Shown here: positions 16,725-25,067 of the stretch, piece by piece
Layout of the letters: each line of letters begins with the position of its first letter
Position numbering within the stretch: position 1 is the stretch's first letter
Source of the DNA: Candidatus Gastranaerophilales bacterium
GTDB taxonomy: Bacteria > Cyanobacteriota > Vampirovibrionia > Gastranaerophilales > Gastranaerophilaceae
DNA: 34,160 bases
Assembly (NCBI GenBank): GCA_947624645.1
Contig: CANQLG010000020.1
Location: forward strand, 1-34,160
Reading direction: 5' to 3'
Program-made: the position numbers and the translations under genes
The notes under the pieces: generated by a model
What the model saw: the letters and a program-made list of their open reading frames with translations, nothing else
Databases searched by the model: none
Told to the model about the DNA's origin: nothing

Positions 16725-17673
16725 TTTCTTCTTCAATAATGTATCTGGGGCGAGATTTTACCTCTTGAAATAATTGACCTAAATATTCTGCAATAATGCC
16801 GAGACATAATATTTGTATACCGCAAATAAAACCGATTGCAACAATAATGGTAGCCCAACCTGAAACGGTTGAATGGAAAACATAATAATCAATTATTGCA
16901 CTTATTCCAAGACAAAAACTCATAAGAGCCATTATAAATCCTACAACAGTTACCATTCTTAATGGCACTAAACTGAATGAAGTTATTCCGTTCAATGCAA
17001 GCGAATATAATTGAAAAAACGAAAATTTAGTTTTACCATATTTTCTGGGTTTAACATCAAAATAAACATAATCTTTTTTATACCCCAATTCATTAAATAT
17101 CCCGCGTAAAAACAGATTAGTTTCGGGGAAATTCTTTAGTGTCTGAACAACTTCCCTGCTTACAAGTCTATAATCGGAATGGTTAATTTGTATATTTACT
17201 CCTAAAATATTCATAAATTTATAAAAAGTAAGTGCGGTAATTTTTTTAATAATACCATCGGTTTTACGATCATTTCTGATTCCGCAGACAATTTTAGCTC
17301 CGTTTTTATATTTTTCAATAAATTCTCTGATTTTATTTTCATCTTGTTGCAAATCAGCATCAACAGTTATAAAACAATCAGCATTATATTTATCCGCTTC
17401 AAATAAACCTGCTATTATAGCTTTTTGATTGCCAAAATTTCTGCTGAATTTAATTCCTTTAATTTTCCCGTTAGTCTCTTTATTAAATTTTTGTATCAAC
17501 TCCCAGGTTTTATCATTACTCCCGTCATTTACAAAAAAAATAAAACTGTTTGAATCAATTTGATTAGTTTGTTCAAGTTCTTTTAAAATGTTTAACAGAC
17601 TTGATACTGTATATGGAATCGAATCTTCTTCATTTAAACAAGGAATTATTATCGATAAAATAGGGTTTTTCAT
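16717..17673 (-). CDS. GtrB/DPM1-like family 2 glycosyltransferase, membrane-bound
   Basis: 318 residues. The N-terminal GT2 domain begins LSIIIPCLNEEDSIP and has NDGSND (49-54) and the metal-binding DADLQQDE (105-112). SRNFGNQKAI and the HSDYRLVSREV stretch are typical of enzymes that load a sugar onto polyprenyl phosphate. Two C-terminal transmembrane helices lie at about 235-258 and 270-295. The likely role is transfer of a sugar from a nucleotide donor to undecaprenyl phosphate for modification of lipopolysaccharide, lipid A or wall polymers; the sugar is unknown. It is divergent from a YdjC-type deacetylase, a pairing that suggests the two act on the same glycolipid. SD AAAGGCAG. Confidence 0.88.
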   Translation of the reverse strand: MKNPILSIIIPCLNEEDSIPYTVSSLLNILKELEQTNQIDSNSFIFFVNDGSNDKTWELIQKFNKETNGKIKGIKFSRNFGNQKAIIAGLFEADKYNADCFITVDADLQQDENKIREFIEKYKNGAKIVCGIRNDRKTDGIIKKITALTFYKFMNILGVNIQINHSDYRLVSREVVQTLKNFPETNLFLRGIFNELGYKKDYVYFDVKPRKYGKTKFSFFQLYSLALNGITSFSLVPLRMVTVVGFIMALMSFCLGISAIIDYYVFHSTVSGWATIIVAIGFICGIQILCLGIIAEYLGQLFQEVKSRPRYIIEEEIN

Positions 17674-17732
17674 AATTTAACTGCCTTTTATGTTAGAATT
17701 AATAATAAAATAATAAAATATAAACCGGTAAT

Positions 17733-18572
17733 ATGCAAATGAAAAAAATAATCATTAATGCTGATGATTTCGGATATTCAAAAGAAAATAATGAGGCAAT
17801 AAAAATAGGTTATGAATCAGAAGTTATAACCTCCGCAAGTATAATGACCAACATGTCAGGATTTGAAGATGCTGTTTATAGGGTAATTCCCCAATGTCCA
17901 AATTTGGATATAGGATTTCATTTTAATATAATAGAAGGTAAAAGCCTGACTTCACCGCCGTTATTAACCGATAATCAAGGTTTTTTTAACAAAAATTATT
18001 TATATATTATAGCTAATTCAAAAAGAAAAGACTTTTTGGAGCAAATAGAAGCAGAATTCAGATTACAGATAGAAAAAATTTTAAAATATCATTCAATCAG
18101 CCATATAGATTCGCATGTACATACTCATGCGATTCCTCATATATACAAGCTTATTATGAAGCTTGCAAAAGAGTATAATATTAATTATATAAGGACCCAA
18201 AAAGAAATTCCTTATTTTGTTTGGCATAGTTCATTCAACTTTAAATATCCTGTCAATATATTAAAAAACATACTTTTAAATTATTATACAATATCTAATA
18301 ACAAGAACTGTTATTCGACTAATGATTATTTTATAGGTATTTTATATACTGGGATGATGGATAAAAATTGTATAATAAAAGGATTAAAGAAAATAAATAA
18401 AAAAAATTCAATAACCGAAATTATTTTTCATCCTTGCACAGATATTAAAAAAGCCAATAATTATGCGGAATTTTTAATAACTCAAGATAAAAAATTTAAA
18501 GAAGAATTAAAAATTTTAGGTTTTGAATTAACAAACTACTCCGTTTTAGAAAGTAAATCAGCCTTGGTGTAA
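17733..18572 (+). CDS. YdjC/ChbG family carbohydrate deacetylase
   Basis: 279 residues of the polysaccharide-deacetylase-like YdjC family (ChbG, HpnK). NADDFGYS (9-16) gives the metal-binding Asp, GFHFN a His and DSHVHTHAIPHI the second His cluster, all expected in this order. The family removes N-acetyl groups from sugars such as chitobiose or hopanoid/lipid-linked GlcNAc. Divergent from the GtrB-like transferase, so the substrate may be a lipid-linked amino sugar (inference). The start is uncertain: ATG at 17733, or the in-frame ATG at 17739 just before KKIIINADD. No SD is evident, and a TATAAA lies at 17719-17724. The 3' end overlaps the convergent 767-residue gene by 37 bases. Confidence 0.87.
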   Translation: MQMKKIIINADDFGYSKENNEAIKIGYESEVITSASIMTNMSGFEDAVYRVIPQCPNLDIGFHFNIIEGKSLTSPPLLTDNQGFFNKNYLYIIANSKRKDFLEQIEAEFRLQIEKILKYHSISHIDSHVHTHAIPHIYKLIMKLAKEYNINYIRTQKEIPYFVWHSSFNFKYPVNILKNILLNYYTISNNKNCYSTNDYFIGILYTGMMDKNCIIKGLKKINKKNSITEIIFHPCTDIKKANNYAEFLITQDKKFKEELKILGFELTNYSVLESKSALV

Positions 18573-20839
18573 TCAATATATCCGTCATATTTACAAGAAT
18601 TAACCGTATTTATAATAGAATCAAGGTCATAACCTTTTTGATAAAGGACCCAAGCTAATTCTGACAATTTATCATCAACAATACCGAAACGATTTTTTGC
18701 TGTTTCAAGTAAAATTTTAATATCTTGAGGGTTAAAGGTATCAATTAAACAACAAATTTTTTCTGCACCTTTGCTTGCATATTGATTATCACCTCTTGCT
18801 GTTTGAAGAATATCACCGATATATTCCATAAAATCGGTCTCATTCATATCGTTATTTTCGCTGAATAAAATATCATCAACAATTTCTAATGCGGTTTCAT
18901 CGACATTTTCACCGTCTGATTTAACCATATCAACTATTTCAACCAAATTATTTTTAGTTTCAAAATAAACGGAAGCTTCGGAAAGAAAATCTTTTAATTT
19001 TTCATTATTACAAGCATCAGAAGCTAATTTAGTCATATAAGGCAGTCCGATAGCAGCATGAGAAAGTACTGATACGGTATTAACCATATTTTGGTTATAT
19101 TCACCATTTTCATTTCTTTCAGGTAAACTTAAAAGCGAAGGTATATCTTTGCTTAATGCTCCGTTTTTCTTATATTGTCCTATAACCTTTATAGTATTGA
19201 CATCAATTGAACCGGATTTATCAAGACACAATTTCATTATCTCATCCAAAGAATTAAGTACAACTCCAAATGAAGTTAAAGCCATTAAAATACGAATATA
19301 TTTAATATCAAGTGCACCTTCAGTCGTTTTATATTTGTCAAGAAGTTTATATAAAACATTATCTTCACAAAGAGCAATCTTTTCAATATAATCTTCTTTT
19401 GTTTTGCTAATACTTTTTTCAGATGGAGTTTGTATAAATTGCATTCCTCCATCTTGCCTTTTATATATACTTCCGGCAGGAGTATCTGCAATTTTAACGG
19501 GACGATTTGCTATATTAATAGGACTTTGCTGTTCTTTCAATTCATTCATTCTGTTTTTAACTAACACAGATTTTAAAGTAATAATTGATTTTATTGTCCG
19601 TTCATTAATATATTGTTCTCCTGTTATTTTATCGGTGCCAACTGCGGAATTTAATATATGAAGCACTGCATGAGGAGAGATTTGGGCATTCAAAAGATTA
19701 TTTGCATAATTAATTGTTTTGTCAATATCAAAATTACCTAGAGTAATAAACTTAGCCAAATCAAGAGCAAATCCGTCTTCATAACCGAAAGATTTAACTT
19801 TTGCGATATTTTCACACAAATCAAAATTAATGACTTCAGCTCCATCAACGCCTTTAGCAATTAACGAGCCTAAATTTCCCGATAAAAAAGCAGCAGACAT
19901 ATTTTTTTGAGCAAGCAATGATAATACTGCAACCTTTTCACCAGAGATATTTCCGTTAATATCCCTGCATTTTTGAACAATCAAAGGAACATAGTATTCT
20001 GCTTTTTTACCTTCAGGCTGAAATGCAGAAATTAATTCTAATACATTTTCACTGCATTCGCCATTATTATCTTTACATGCTTCAATTACACGTCCTAAAT
20101 CAAATTCATCGGAGTCATAAGAACTATCTTCAACTGCTTGAACTACATCATCTTCTTCAGAATCTTCGCCAAGATTTTCAACCGATTGTTCTGCATTAAT
20201 TTCTTCAGAATCCTCGCCAAGATTTTCAACTGTCTGCTCTGCATCAACTTCTTCAGAATCCTCACCAAGATTTTCAACTGTCTGCTCTGCATCAACTCCT
20301 TCAGAATCCTCGCCAAGATTTTCAACCGACTGCTCTGCATCAACTCCTTCAGAATCCTCGCAAAGATTTTCAACCGACTGTTCTGCATCAACTCCTTCAG
20401 AATCCTCGCCAAGATTTTCAACCGACTGCTCTGCATCAACTTCTTCAGAATCCTCGCAAAGATTTTCAACCGACTGTTCTGTATCAAGTCCTTCTGTAAC
20501 TTCATTATGCTTTTCTTGCGGTTTATGTATAGGCCTATAATATGGAATTGTTTTGGGTTTTACATCATCCGTTTTTGGTTCTTCGGTTAAAGAATTTACC
20601 TCATGCTCAATCCACTCTAATTCACCATCAAAACCATATTGGTCGGCTAAATCTCTTAATCTGCCAAGAAACTCTAACTTTCTTTGTTTCAATATAGGAG
20701 AATTAGCAAATTCTGATTTAGCTGTTCTTTCAACAAACATTTCATATAATTTCTTTGATCTTTTATATATATCTTCGGGAGATATGGGTTTTGATATTTC
20801 ATTATTACCCGTATTATTTTTAATCGAAAAATCCGTCAT
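18536..20839 (-). CDS. Large hypothetical protein with seven acidic 16-residue repeats
   Basis: 767 residues, no signal peptide or transmembrane helix, no domain I recognise. A helical, basic N-terminus (1-110) precedes seven tandem 16-residue units, consensus EQSVENL(G/C)EDSE(G/E)VDA (121-232), plus one degenerate unit (233-248). The remaining 500 residues are alpha-helical with Leu-rich spacing. Several calcium-binding-like or solenoid-like pieces recur (KDNNGECSENVLELI, RDINGNISGEKVAVL, LDKSGSIDVNTIKVI, KSDGENVDETALEIV), resembling a degenerate internal repeat of D-x-x-G-x-(I/C)-x-x-x-x(3)-(V/I). SD AGGAG. Flanked by a deacetylase and, divergently, the heat-shock cluster; neither suggests a role. 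Confidence 0.8.
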   Translation of the reverse strand: MTDFSIKNNTGNNEISKPISPEDIYKRSKKLYEMFVERTAKSEFANSPILKQRKLEFLGRLRDLADQYGFDGELEWIEHEVNSLTEEPKTDDVKPKTIPYYRPIHKPQEKHNEVTEGLDTEQSVENLCEDSEEVDAEQSVENLGEDSEGVDAEQSVENLCEDSEGVDAEQSVENLGEDSEGVDAEQTVENLGEDSEEVDAEQTVENLGEDSEEINAEQSVENLGEDSEEDDVVQAVEDSSYDSDEFDLGRVIEACKDNNGECSENVLELISAFQPEGKKAEYYVPLIVQKCRDINGNISGEKVAVLSLLAQKNMSAAFLSGNLGSLIAKGVDGAEVINFDLCENIAKVKSFGYEDGFALDLAKFITLGNFDIDKTINYANNLLNAQISPHAVLHILNSAVGTDKITGEQYINERTIKSIITLKSVLVKNRMNELKEQQSPINIANRPVKIADTPAGSIYKRQDGGMQFIQTPSEKSISKTKEDYIEKIALCEDNVLYKLLDKYKTTEGALDIKYIRILMALTSFGVVLNSLDEIMKLCLDKSGSIDVNTIKVIGQYKKNGALSKDIPSLLSLPERNENGEYNQNMVNTVSVLSHAAIGLPYMTKLASDACNNEKLKDFLSEASVYFETKNNLVEIVDMVKSDGENVDETALEIVDDILFSENNDMNETDFMEYIGDILQTARGDNQYASKGAEKICCLIDTFNPQDIKILLETAKNRFGIVDDKLSELAWVLYQKGYDLDSIINTVNSCKYDGYIDYTKADLLSKTE
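20144..20479 (-). repeat. Seven 48-bp in-frame tandem repeats
   Basis: Exactly 336 bp, seven units of 48 bp, high DNA identity with substitutions mainly at the Cys/Gly codon (unit position 8) and the Gly/Glu codon (position 13). The pattern gives an acidic 16-residue repeat. The reading frames on both strands stay open because the unit length is a multiple of three and lacks stop triplets. Confidence 0.92.
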
Positions 20840-20949
20840 ATTTCTCCTATTCTTGTGCTAAGCACATAATCATTTTTACAATCCGATATTTTGTTATTCG
20901 ACAAAATAAAAAATAACTTTAATTTTTTTTCAAATTAATCGCAGTTTCA

Positions 20950-20989
20950 GTTACATTTCGTAATAGATGATTTTATTAATAAATGTAAC
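20950..20989. promoter_or_regulatory. Inverted repeat GTTACATTT-N22-AAATGTAAC
   Basis: Perfect 9-bp arms (20950-20958 and 20981-20989) in the divergent intergenic region between the repeat protein and the 21075 gene. The right arm continues as TGTAACAATATTTTAAA, matching the TGTAACAAT boxes at 7287 and 7458. Probably an operator for a dimeric regulator; the regulator is unknown. Confidence 0.4.
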
Positions 20990-21074
20990 AATATTTTAAA
21001 AAATAAGAAATACAGGTTATTCAAAAAACTTTAATCTAATGTGAAAGCATGAAAATAATAAAAAGGTAAGTAAA

Positions 21075-21410
21075 ATGAATAATTCGGAAAAAAAGATTAC
21101 TTTAGAATGTATACAATCGGAAAATAATATATCGCAATACTCAAATAAAACAGCATCAAACCCTATTAATATAAAAATGAGTACAGATAAAAAATTAGAA
21201 TTAATGATAAAAAATATTTTGGATACAGAAATACCAAGACTAAAAAATTATCCGTTATTACACGATTTAATATTGTACACAGTAACCGAAAAGCTGACGA
21301 CTGTACAAAGTGTTAAAAATGTTTTATCATATATAAAAGAAAATAAAGTAAAAAAAGTAAATGATATCTGCTTCAAAAATGGAGAAATTCGGATAAAATG
21401 TTCAACTTAA
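21075..21410 (+). CDS. Small hypothetical protein
   Basis: 111 residues, soluble, no recognised domain. The N-terminal 35 residues look disordered. The remainder is helical, with MIKNILDTEIPRLKNYPLLH followed by a TEKL stretch, which is similar in spacing to the next protein (EMLVNEFSEDIKKMKSYDFL). SD-like AAAGGTAAG. Its 3' end overlaps the start of the next gene by 13 bases, so the two are probably translated together. First gene of a run leading to hsp20. Confidence 0.6.
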   Translation: MNNSEKKITLECIQSENNISQYSNKTASNPINIKMSTDKKLELMIKNILDTEIPRLKNYPLLHDLILYTVTEKLTTVQSVKNVLSYIKENKVKKVNDICFKNGEIRIKCST

Positions 21411-21676
21411 AACAATTTAAGTTAGTAAAAGAATTAAAAAATATAAAACCGCAGACACAGTGGCTTCAATTTGCAAATTCAAATAAAAATAATATTTTAA
21501 ATTCCATTTTGGAAGAAGAAACTAAACTTCGTACAAGTGTGGAAGAAATGCTTGTAAATGAATTTTCCGAAGATATAAAAAAAATGAAGTCTTATGATTT
21601 CTTGGTCGATTCGGTTGTAAATAAATTAAAAGAAAAACAACTGGGCGATATTTCAGATTTAGAAGATATTGAATAA
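21398..21676 (+). CDS. Small hypothetical protein, possible paralogue of its upstream neighbour
   Basis: 92 residues, charged and helical, no known domain or membrane segment. The middle region (about 40-80), with E-M-L-x(2)-E-F then KKMKSYDFLVDSVVNKLKEK, parallels the upstream protein's helical part (E-I-P-R-L-K-N-Y-P-L-L-H-D-L...EKL). The start is the ATG at 21398 inside the preceding gene, with only a weak GGA upstream, implying coupled translation. Function unknown; it may be a partner or adaptor of the downstream Hsp20 (speculative, context only). Confidence 0.58.
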   Translation: MFNLKQFKLVKELKNIKPQTQWLQFANSNKNNILNSILEEETKLRTSVEEMLVNEFSEDIKKMKSYDFLVDSVVNKLKEKQLGDISDLEDIE

Positions 21677-21722
21677 ATAGTTAAATATTATACCTTATTC
21701 GGTAATGTATAAAAATATTATT

Positions 21723-21754
21723 CTATACAAAATAAAAGAGAAAATTTTGTATAG
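21723..21754 (+). promoter_or_regulatory. 11-bp inverted repeat abutting the hsp20 ribosome-binding site
   Basis: CTATACAAAAT (21723-21733), 10-base spacer, ATTTTGTATAG (21744-21754), a perfect dyad. The right arm's terminal AG is the start of the AGGAG SD (21753-21757), nine bases before the hsp20 ATG. The geometry resembles CIRCE (9-N9-9) but the sequence does not. It could be an operator, or an RNA hairpin that hides the SD until heated. Confidence 0.55.
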
Positions 21755-21763
21755 GAGAAGTTT

Positions 21764-22228
21764 ATGAAATATTTAATCAAAAAACCCGACACTTTTTTAA
21801 ACACATTAAATGAAGATATTAATGCAATATTACAAAAGAGTTTTGATAACTTATTTCCCGAATACATATTTCATCAGGAATTAAACGGAATGGCAATGCC
21901 TGTTGACGTAAAAGAATATGATAATCAATATTGCGTAAAAGTAGAGTTACCCGGGATAGACAAAGAGAATATCAACGTAGATATAAATAAATCATATGTG
22001 AAAATAGAGGCAACAAAAGAATCCGAAAAAGAACAGGACAACAAAAAGCATAAATATCATAAAACAGAATTCAGATACGGCAACTATTCAAGAACTTTAT
22101 ATTTTCCTTACGAAATAGATATTGAAAAATCAAGAGCTGATTTAAGAAAAGGGATATTAGAAATAACTCTTCCAAAAAAGCAAGAAGAAAATAAAGAGAC
22201 TATAAAATTAGAAATACAAGATAAATAA
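21764..22228 (+). CDS. Small heat shock protein Hsp20 (alpha-crystallin family)
   Basis: 154 residues; an ATP-independent holdase chaperone. The short N-terminal arm (1-42) is followed by the alpha-crystallin domain (about 43-140), with VDVKEYDNQYCVKVELPGI at its start. SRTLYFPYEID and the A-D-L-x(2)-G-I-L-E-I-T-L-P-K motif close it. The C-terminal tail contains IKLEI, the likely I-x-I/V oligomerisation motif. SD AGGAG. The stop shares a base with the next start. An 11-bp inverted repeat directly upstream probably controls it. Confidence 0.94.
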   Translation: MKYLIKKPDTFLNTLNEDINAILQKSFDNLFPEYIFHQELNGMAMPVDVKEYDNQYCVKVELPGIDKENINVDINKSYVKIEATKESEKEQDNKKHKYHKTEFRYGNYSRTLYFPYEIDIEKSRADLRKGILEITLPKKQEENKETIKLEIQDK

Positions 22229-22467
22229 TGACAATAATACTTGGGATAAAACTTCCCGACAAAATAATAAATGCAGTTGAATTACAGAAGATTCTGACCC
22301 GATTCAACTGCATAATTAAAATGCGGATAGGAATAAATAACACATCAATTTTCTGCTCGGATAAGGGAATAATATTACTGCAAATAGACGATAGTGAAAA
22401 CGCAATAGAATTAGAAAAATCACTGTTAGAAATAAGCGGGATAGAAATACAGCGAATGATATTTTAA
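22228..22467 (+). CDS. ACT-like protein of the TM1266 / iron-only hydrogenase regulator type
   Basis: 79 residues. ILGIKLPDKIINAVELQKIL followed by a TRFNCIIKMRIGI strand and later FCSDKGIILLQIDD match, by eye, the small ferredoxin-fold (ACT/NikR-C-like) family typified by Thermotoga TM1266. Members often occur near [FeFe]-hydrogenase maturation genes. No hydrogenase gene is in this window, so the role is open; a small-ligand or redox sensor is plausible. Two Cys (C28, C43) are conserved-looking positions in the clostridial relatives I recall. Translationally coupled to hsp20 (one-base overlap) and followed 16 bases later by the flavoenzyme. Confidence 0.6.
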   Translation: MTIILGIKLPDKIINAVELQKILTRFNCIIKMRIGINNTSIFCSDKGIILLQIDDSENAIELEKSLLEISGIEIQRMIF

Positions 22468-22483
22468 CGGAGCATAATAAAAA

Positions 22484-23848
22484 ATGAGCGAAAAAGTCGT
22501 AATAATCGGTGGCGGTGCGGCAGGTCCAAAGACAGCTGCAAAATTAAGACGCGAAAATCCTAATATAAAAATAGATATTTATACTCAGGAAGAAATAATA
22601 TCATATTCAGCCTGCGGACTGCCATATTATATAGAAAATATAATACAAAATCCCGAAACATTGATTATGCGTACGCCTGAAGATTTTCAAAAACAAAATA
22701 TAGATGTTCACATAAAGCAGCAATGTTTAAAAGTAAATACAAAAGATAAAACCGTTATAATGCAGGATTTAATCTCAGGAAATAAGTATGAAGTAAATTA
22801 TACGACTTTAGTAATCGCCACGGGAGCAACACCCGTAATACCAAATATAGCTAATATAAATTTAAAAAATATATTTACATTGAGAACAATACAAGACGGA
22901 ATAAATATAAAAAACAAGATGCTTGAATCAAAGCGTGCAGTGCTTCTTGGTGGCGGATATATATCTGTTGAATTAATGGAAGCATTTGTACATAACGGAT
23001 TACAGGTAACTTTAATAGAAAAAAATTCTCAAATATTAAAAATGTTTGATGAGGATTTTTCTCAAGCCGTAGCTGATTACATAATAGGTAAGAATCCCGG
23101 GCAGGTAAGTATATTTACAAATGAAGATGTAGTGGCTTTTAGCGGGAATAAAAAAGGAGAAGTTACAAAAGTTATAACTGCCTCAGGCAAAGAAATAGAA
23201 ACGGATTTAGTAATATTAGGAACAGGAGTAAGACCAAATACTGATTTTTTAGAAGGTAGCAATATAAAATTAGGAATTTATAACAGCATAAAAGTAGATA
23301 AAACACTCAAAACATCAATACAAGGTGTATATGCTGTTGGTGATTGCACTGATAATTATAATCTGGTCACAAACAGATATACATGGGTCCCTATGGGGTC
23401 GACAGCAAATAAAGAAGGCAGATGCGCAGCGATAAATATTGCAGGCGGAAGCTGTTTTTTTGACGGAATATTAAACTCCACAATAACAAAATATTTTGAT
23501 TTGACAATATCAATAATAGGAATAAGTTACAAAGAAGCACAAGAGCTTGGATTTCAACCCGAATACGCAATAGTAACAAAACGAGATAAAGCAGGTTATA
23601 TGCCCAATACAGGCACAATAACTTTAAAACTCATAGCAGATAGGAATACTCAAACCATACTGGGTATACAAGGTATAGGAGACGGCGAAGTAAACCAACG
23701 AATCAATACGGTAATACCTGCAATACTGGGGAAAACAAAGCTGGAGACCTTCATGAATCTGGATTTACCATACTCACCTCCGTATTCTCCGGCTATTGAT
23801 CCCGTATTAAATGCCGCTCAAATTGTATATCATAAGATTAACGGTTAG
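22484..23848 (+). CDS. CoA-disulfide reductase / NADH oxidase-type flavoprotein
   Basis: 454 residues of the class III pyridine nucleotide-disulfide oxidoreductases (single catalytic cysteine). FAD-binding VVIIGGGAAGPK (5-16), redox-active C44 in SYSACGLPYYI, and an NAD(P)H-binding VLLGGGYISVE fold. YAVGDCTD is the second FAD motif, and a dimerisation domain follows from about 330. The family includes NADH oxidases, NADH peroxidases and CoA-disulfide reductases; sequence alone does not separate them here. It sits with hsp20 and an ACT-like protein, suggesting a stress or redox operon. The 3' end overlaps the convergent ctpA by 11 bases. Confidence 0.88.
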   Translation: MSEKVVIIGGGAAGPKTAAKLRRENPNIKIDIYTQEEIISYSACGLPYYIENIIQNPETLIMRTPEDFQKQNIDVHIKQQCLKVNTKDKTVIMQDLISGNKYEVNYTTLVIATGATPVIPNIANINLKNIFTLRTIQDGINIKNKMLESKRAVLLGGGYISVELMEAFVHNGLQVTLIEKNSQILKMFDEDFSQAVADYIIGKNPGQVSIFTNEDVVAFSGNKKGEVTKVITASGKEIETDLVILGTGVRPNTDFLEGSNIKLGIYNSIKVDKTLKTSIQGVYAVGDCTDNYNLVTNRYTWVPMGSTANKEGRCAAINIAGGSCFFDGILNSTITKYFDLTISIIGISYKEAQELGFQPEYAIVTKRDKAGYMPNTGTITLKLIADRNTQTILGIQGIGDGEVNQRINTVIPAILGKTKLETFMNLDLPYSPPYSPAIDPVLNAAQIVYHKING

Positions 23849-25067
23849 CAGACATTTTTTCATTTGCAATCATTTGAAGCAAGACTTCCTGCGCTTTTTT
23901 AAGCTGAACATCATCTTTATCTTTAATATTTTGTTCGGTCAGTTCTACTTCTATATCAGGTGCAATTCCTTTTTTATTAATATCGGTTCCGTTGGGGGTT
24001 AAATATTTTTGAACCGTAATATTCAAGCCTGCACCAAACGGAGCCAAACTTTTAACTTCTTGAACAAGTCCTTTACCGAAAGTATTTTCTCCGATTAAAA
24101 TAGCTCTATGATTGTCTTTTAAGGCACCTGACATAATTTCACTTGCAGATGCACTTCCTTTATTAATCAAAACTACTATTGGCTGATTAGAAAAGTATCT
24201 CTTTGTAGATCTTGTTGTATCTTTATAATTATCTCTATCCACCGTACTAACAATAATTTCATCATCCAAAAATAAATCTGAAATTAAAATTGCATTGTTT
24301 AATAAACCGCCGGTGTTAGCTCTTATATCAATAATAAGTCCTTCTTTATCCTTATAATTATTAACTATATCTTTAAATTCAATACCTACATTACGACCCA
24401 TAAAAGAACTCAATCTGATATATCCGATTTTATCATCCAATTTAAAGTTTTCGGGAGTTTTAGAAGAAATAGACTTGATTTCAATCTCATCTCTTACTAT
24501 TCTGTAAGTTTTATTCGGCTGATTTTTACGTTTAATTACAAGCTCGACCGTAGTACCTTTTTCACCGCGAATTTTATCGGCAGCCTTATCAATAGTCATA
24601 TCTTTAGTAGAAATTCCGTCAATAGAAAGAATTTCATCTTCCGCCAAAAGACCTGCTTTTTCACCCGGGGTATCTTCTATCGGAGCAATAATAAGGATTT
24701 TACCGTCTCGCAAGCCTATTTGAATACCTATTCCACACAATGAACCCTTTATTGCATTTTTTTCTTCTTCAAATTCTTTAGGCGGCACAAATCTTGTATA
24801 TTTATCATTTAAACTTGCTACCATTGTATCAATAGCGACATAAGCATCTTCAGGCGTTTTAATTTTGTCATCATATTTATGTCTCCATCTTTTCCAATCC
24901 TGACCGTTATTTGTCTGGTCTAAATATTTAGTATTAACTATTTTCCATACCATATCATACAAAACGGCATCAGAACCTGCAAACGCCGAACCGCTCTTAC
25001 AGCAGGTAATACTTACCACCAATAAAGCCATTGTTATTAATGCGAATTTTTTTAAAAGTATTCTCAC
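23838..25067 (-). CDS. ctpA: Carboxy-terminal processing protease (S41 family)
   Basis: 409 residues. An N-terminal signal (MRILLKKFALITMALLVVS onward, probable cleavage after GSAFA) sends it to the periplasm or outer face. A PDZ domain (about 105-185, with GIGIQIG and AEDEILSIDG) binds substrate C-termini. The S41 protease core has the Ser in NKGSASASEIMSG (about residue 305-309) and the Lys in TFGKGLVQ (about 332). I chose the GTG at 25067 because AAGGAG lies six bases before it; an in-frame TTG at 25085 would place that SD inside the gene. CC in the signal is not in a proper lipobox. It is convergent with the flavoenzyme. Confidence 0.92.
   Translation of the reverse strand: MRILLKKFALITMALLVVSITCCKSGSAFAGSDAVLYDMVWKIVNTKYLDQTNNGQDWKRWRHKYDDKIKTPEDAYVAIDTMVASLNDKYTRFVPPKEFEEEKNAIKGSLCGIGIQIGLRDGKILIIAPIEDTPGEKAGLLAEDEILSIDGISTKDMTIDKAADKIRGEKGTTVELVIKRKNQPNKTYRIVRDEIEIKSISSKTPENFKLDDKIGYIRLSSFMGRNVGIEFKDIVNNYKDKEGLIIDIRANTGGLLNNAILISDLFLDDEIIVSTVDRDNYKDTTRSTKRYFSNQPIVVLINKGSASASEIMSGALKDNHRAILIGENTFGKGLVQEVKSLAPFGAGLNITVQKYLTPNGTDINKKGIAPDIEVELTEQNIKDKDDVQLKKAQEVLLQMIANEKMSANR

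Noticed and set aside
20138-20590. A 150-residue open frame opposite the 48-bp repeats, rich in Phe, Ile, Leu and Cys, resembling a repetitive membrane protein
   Set aside because: It exists only because the 48-bp unit has no stop on the opposite strand. It lacks an SD, and the minus-strand frame extends far beyond the repeats with ordinary codon use.
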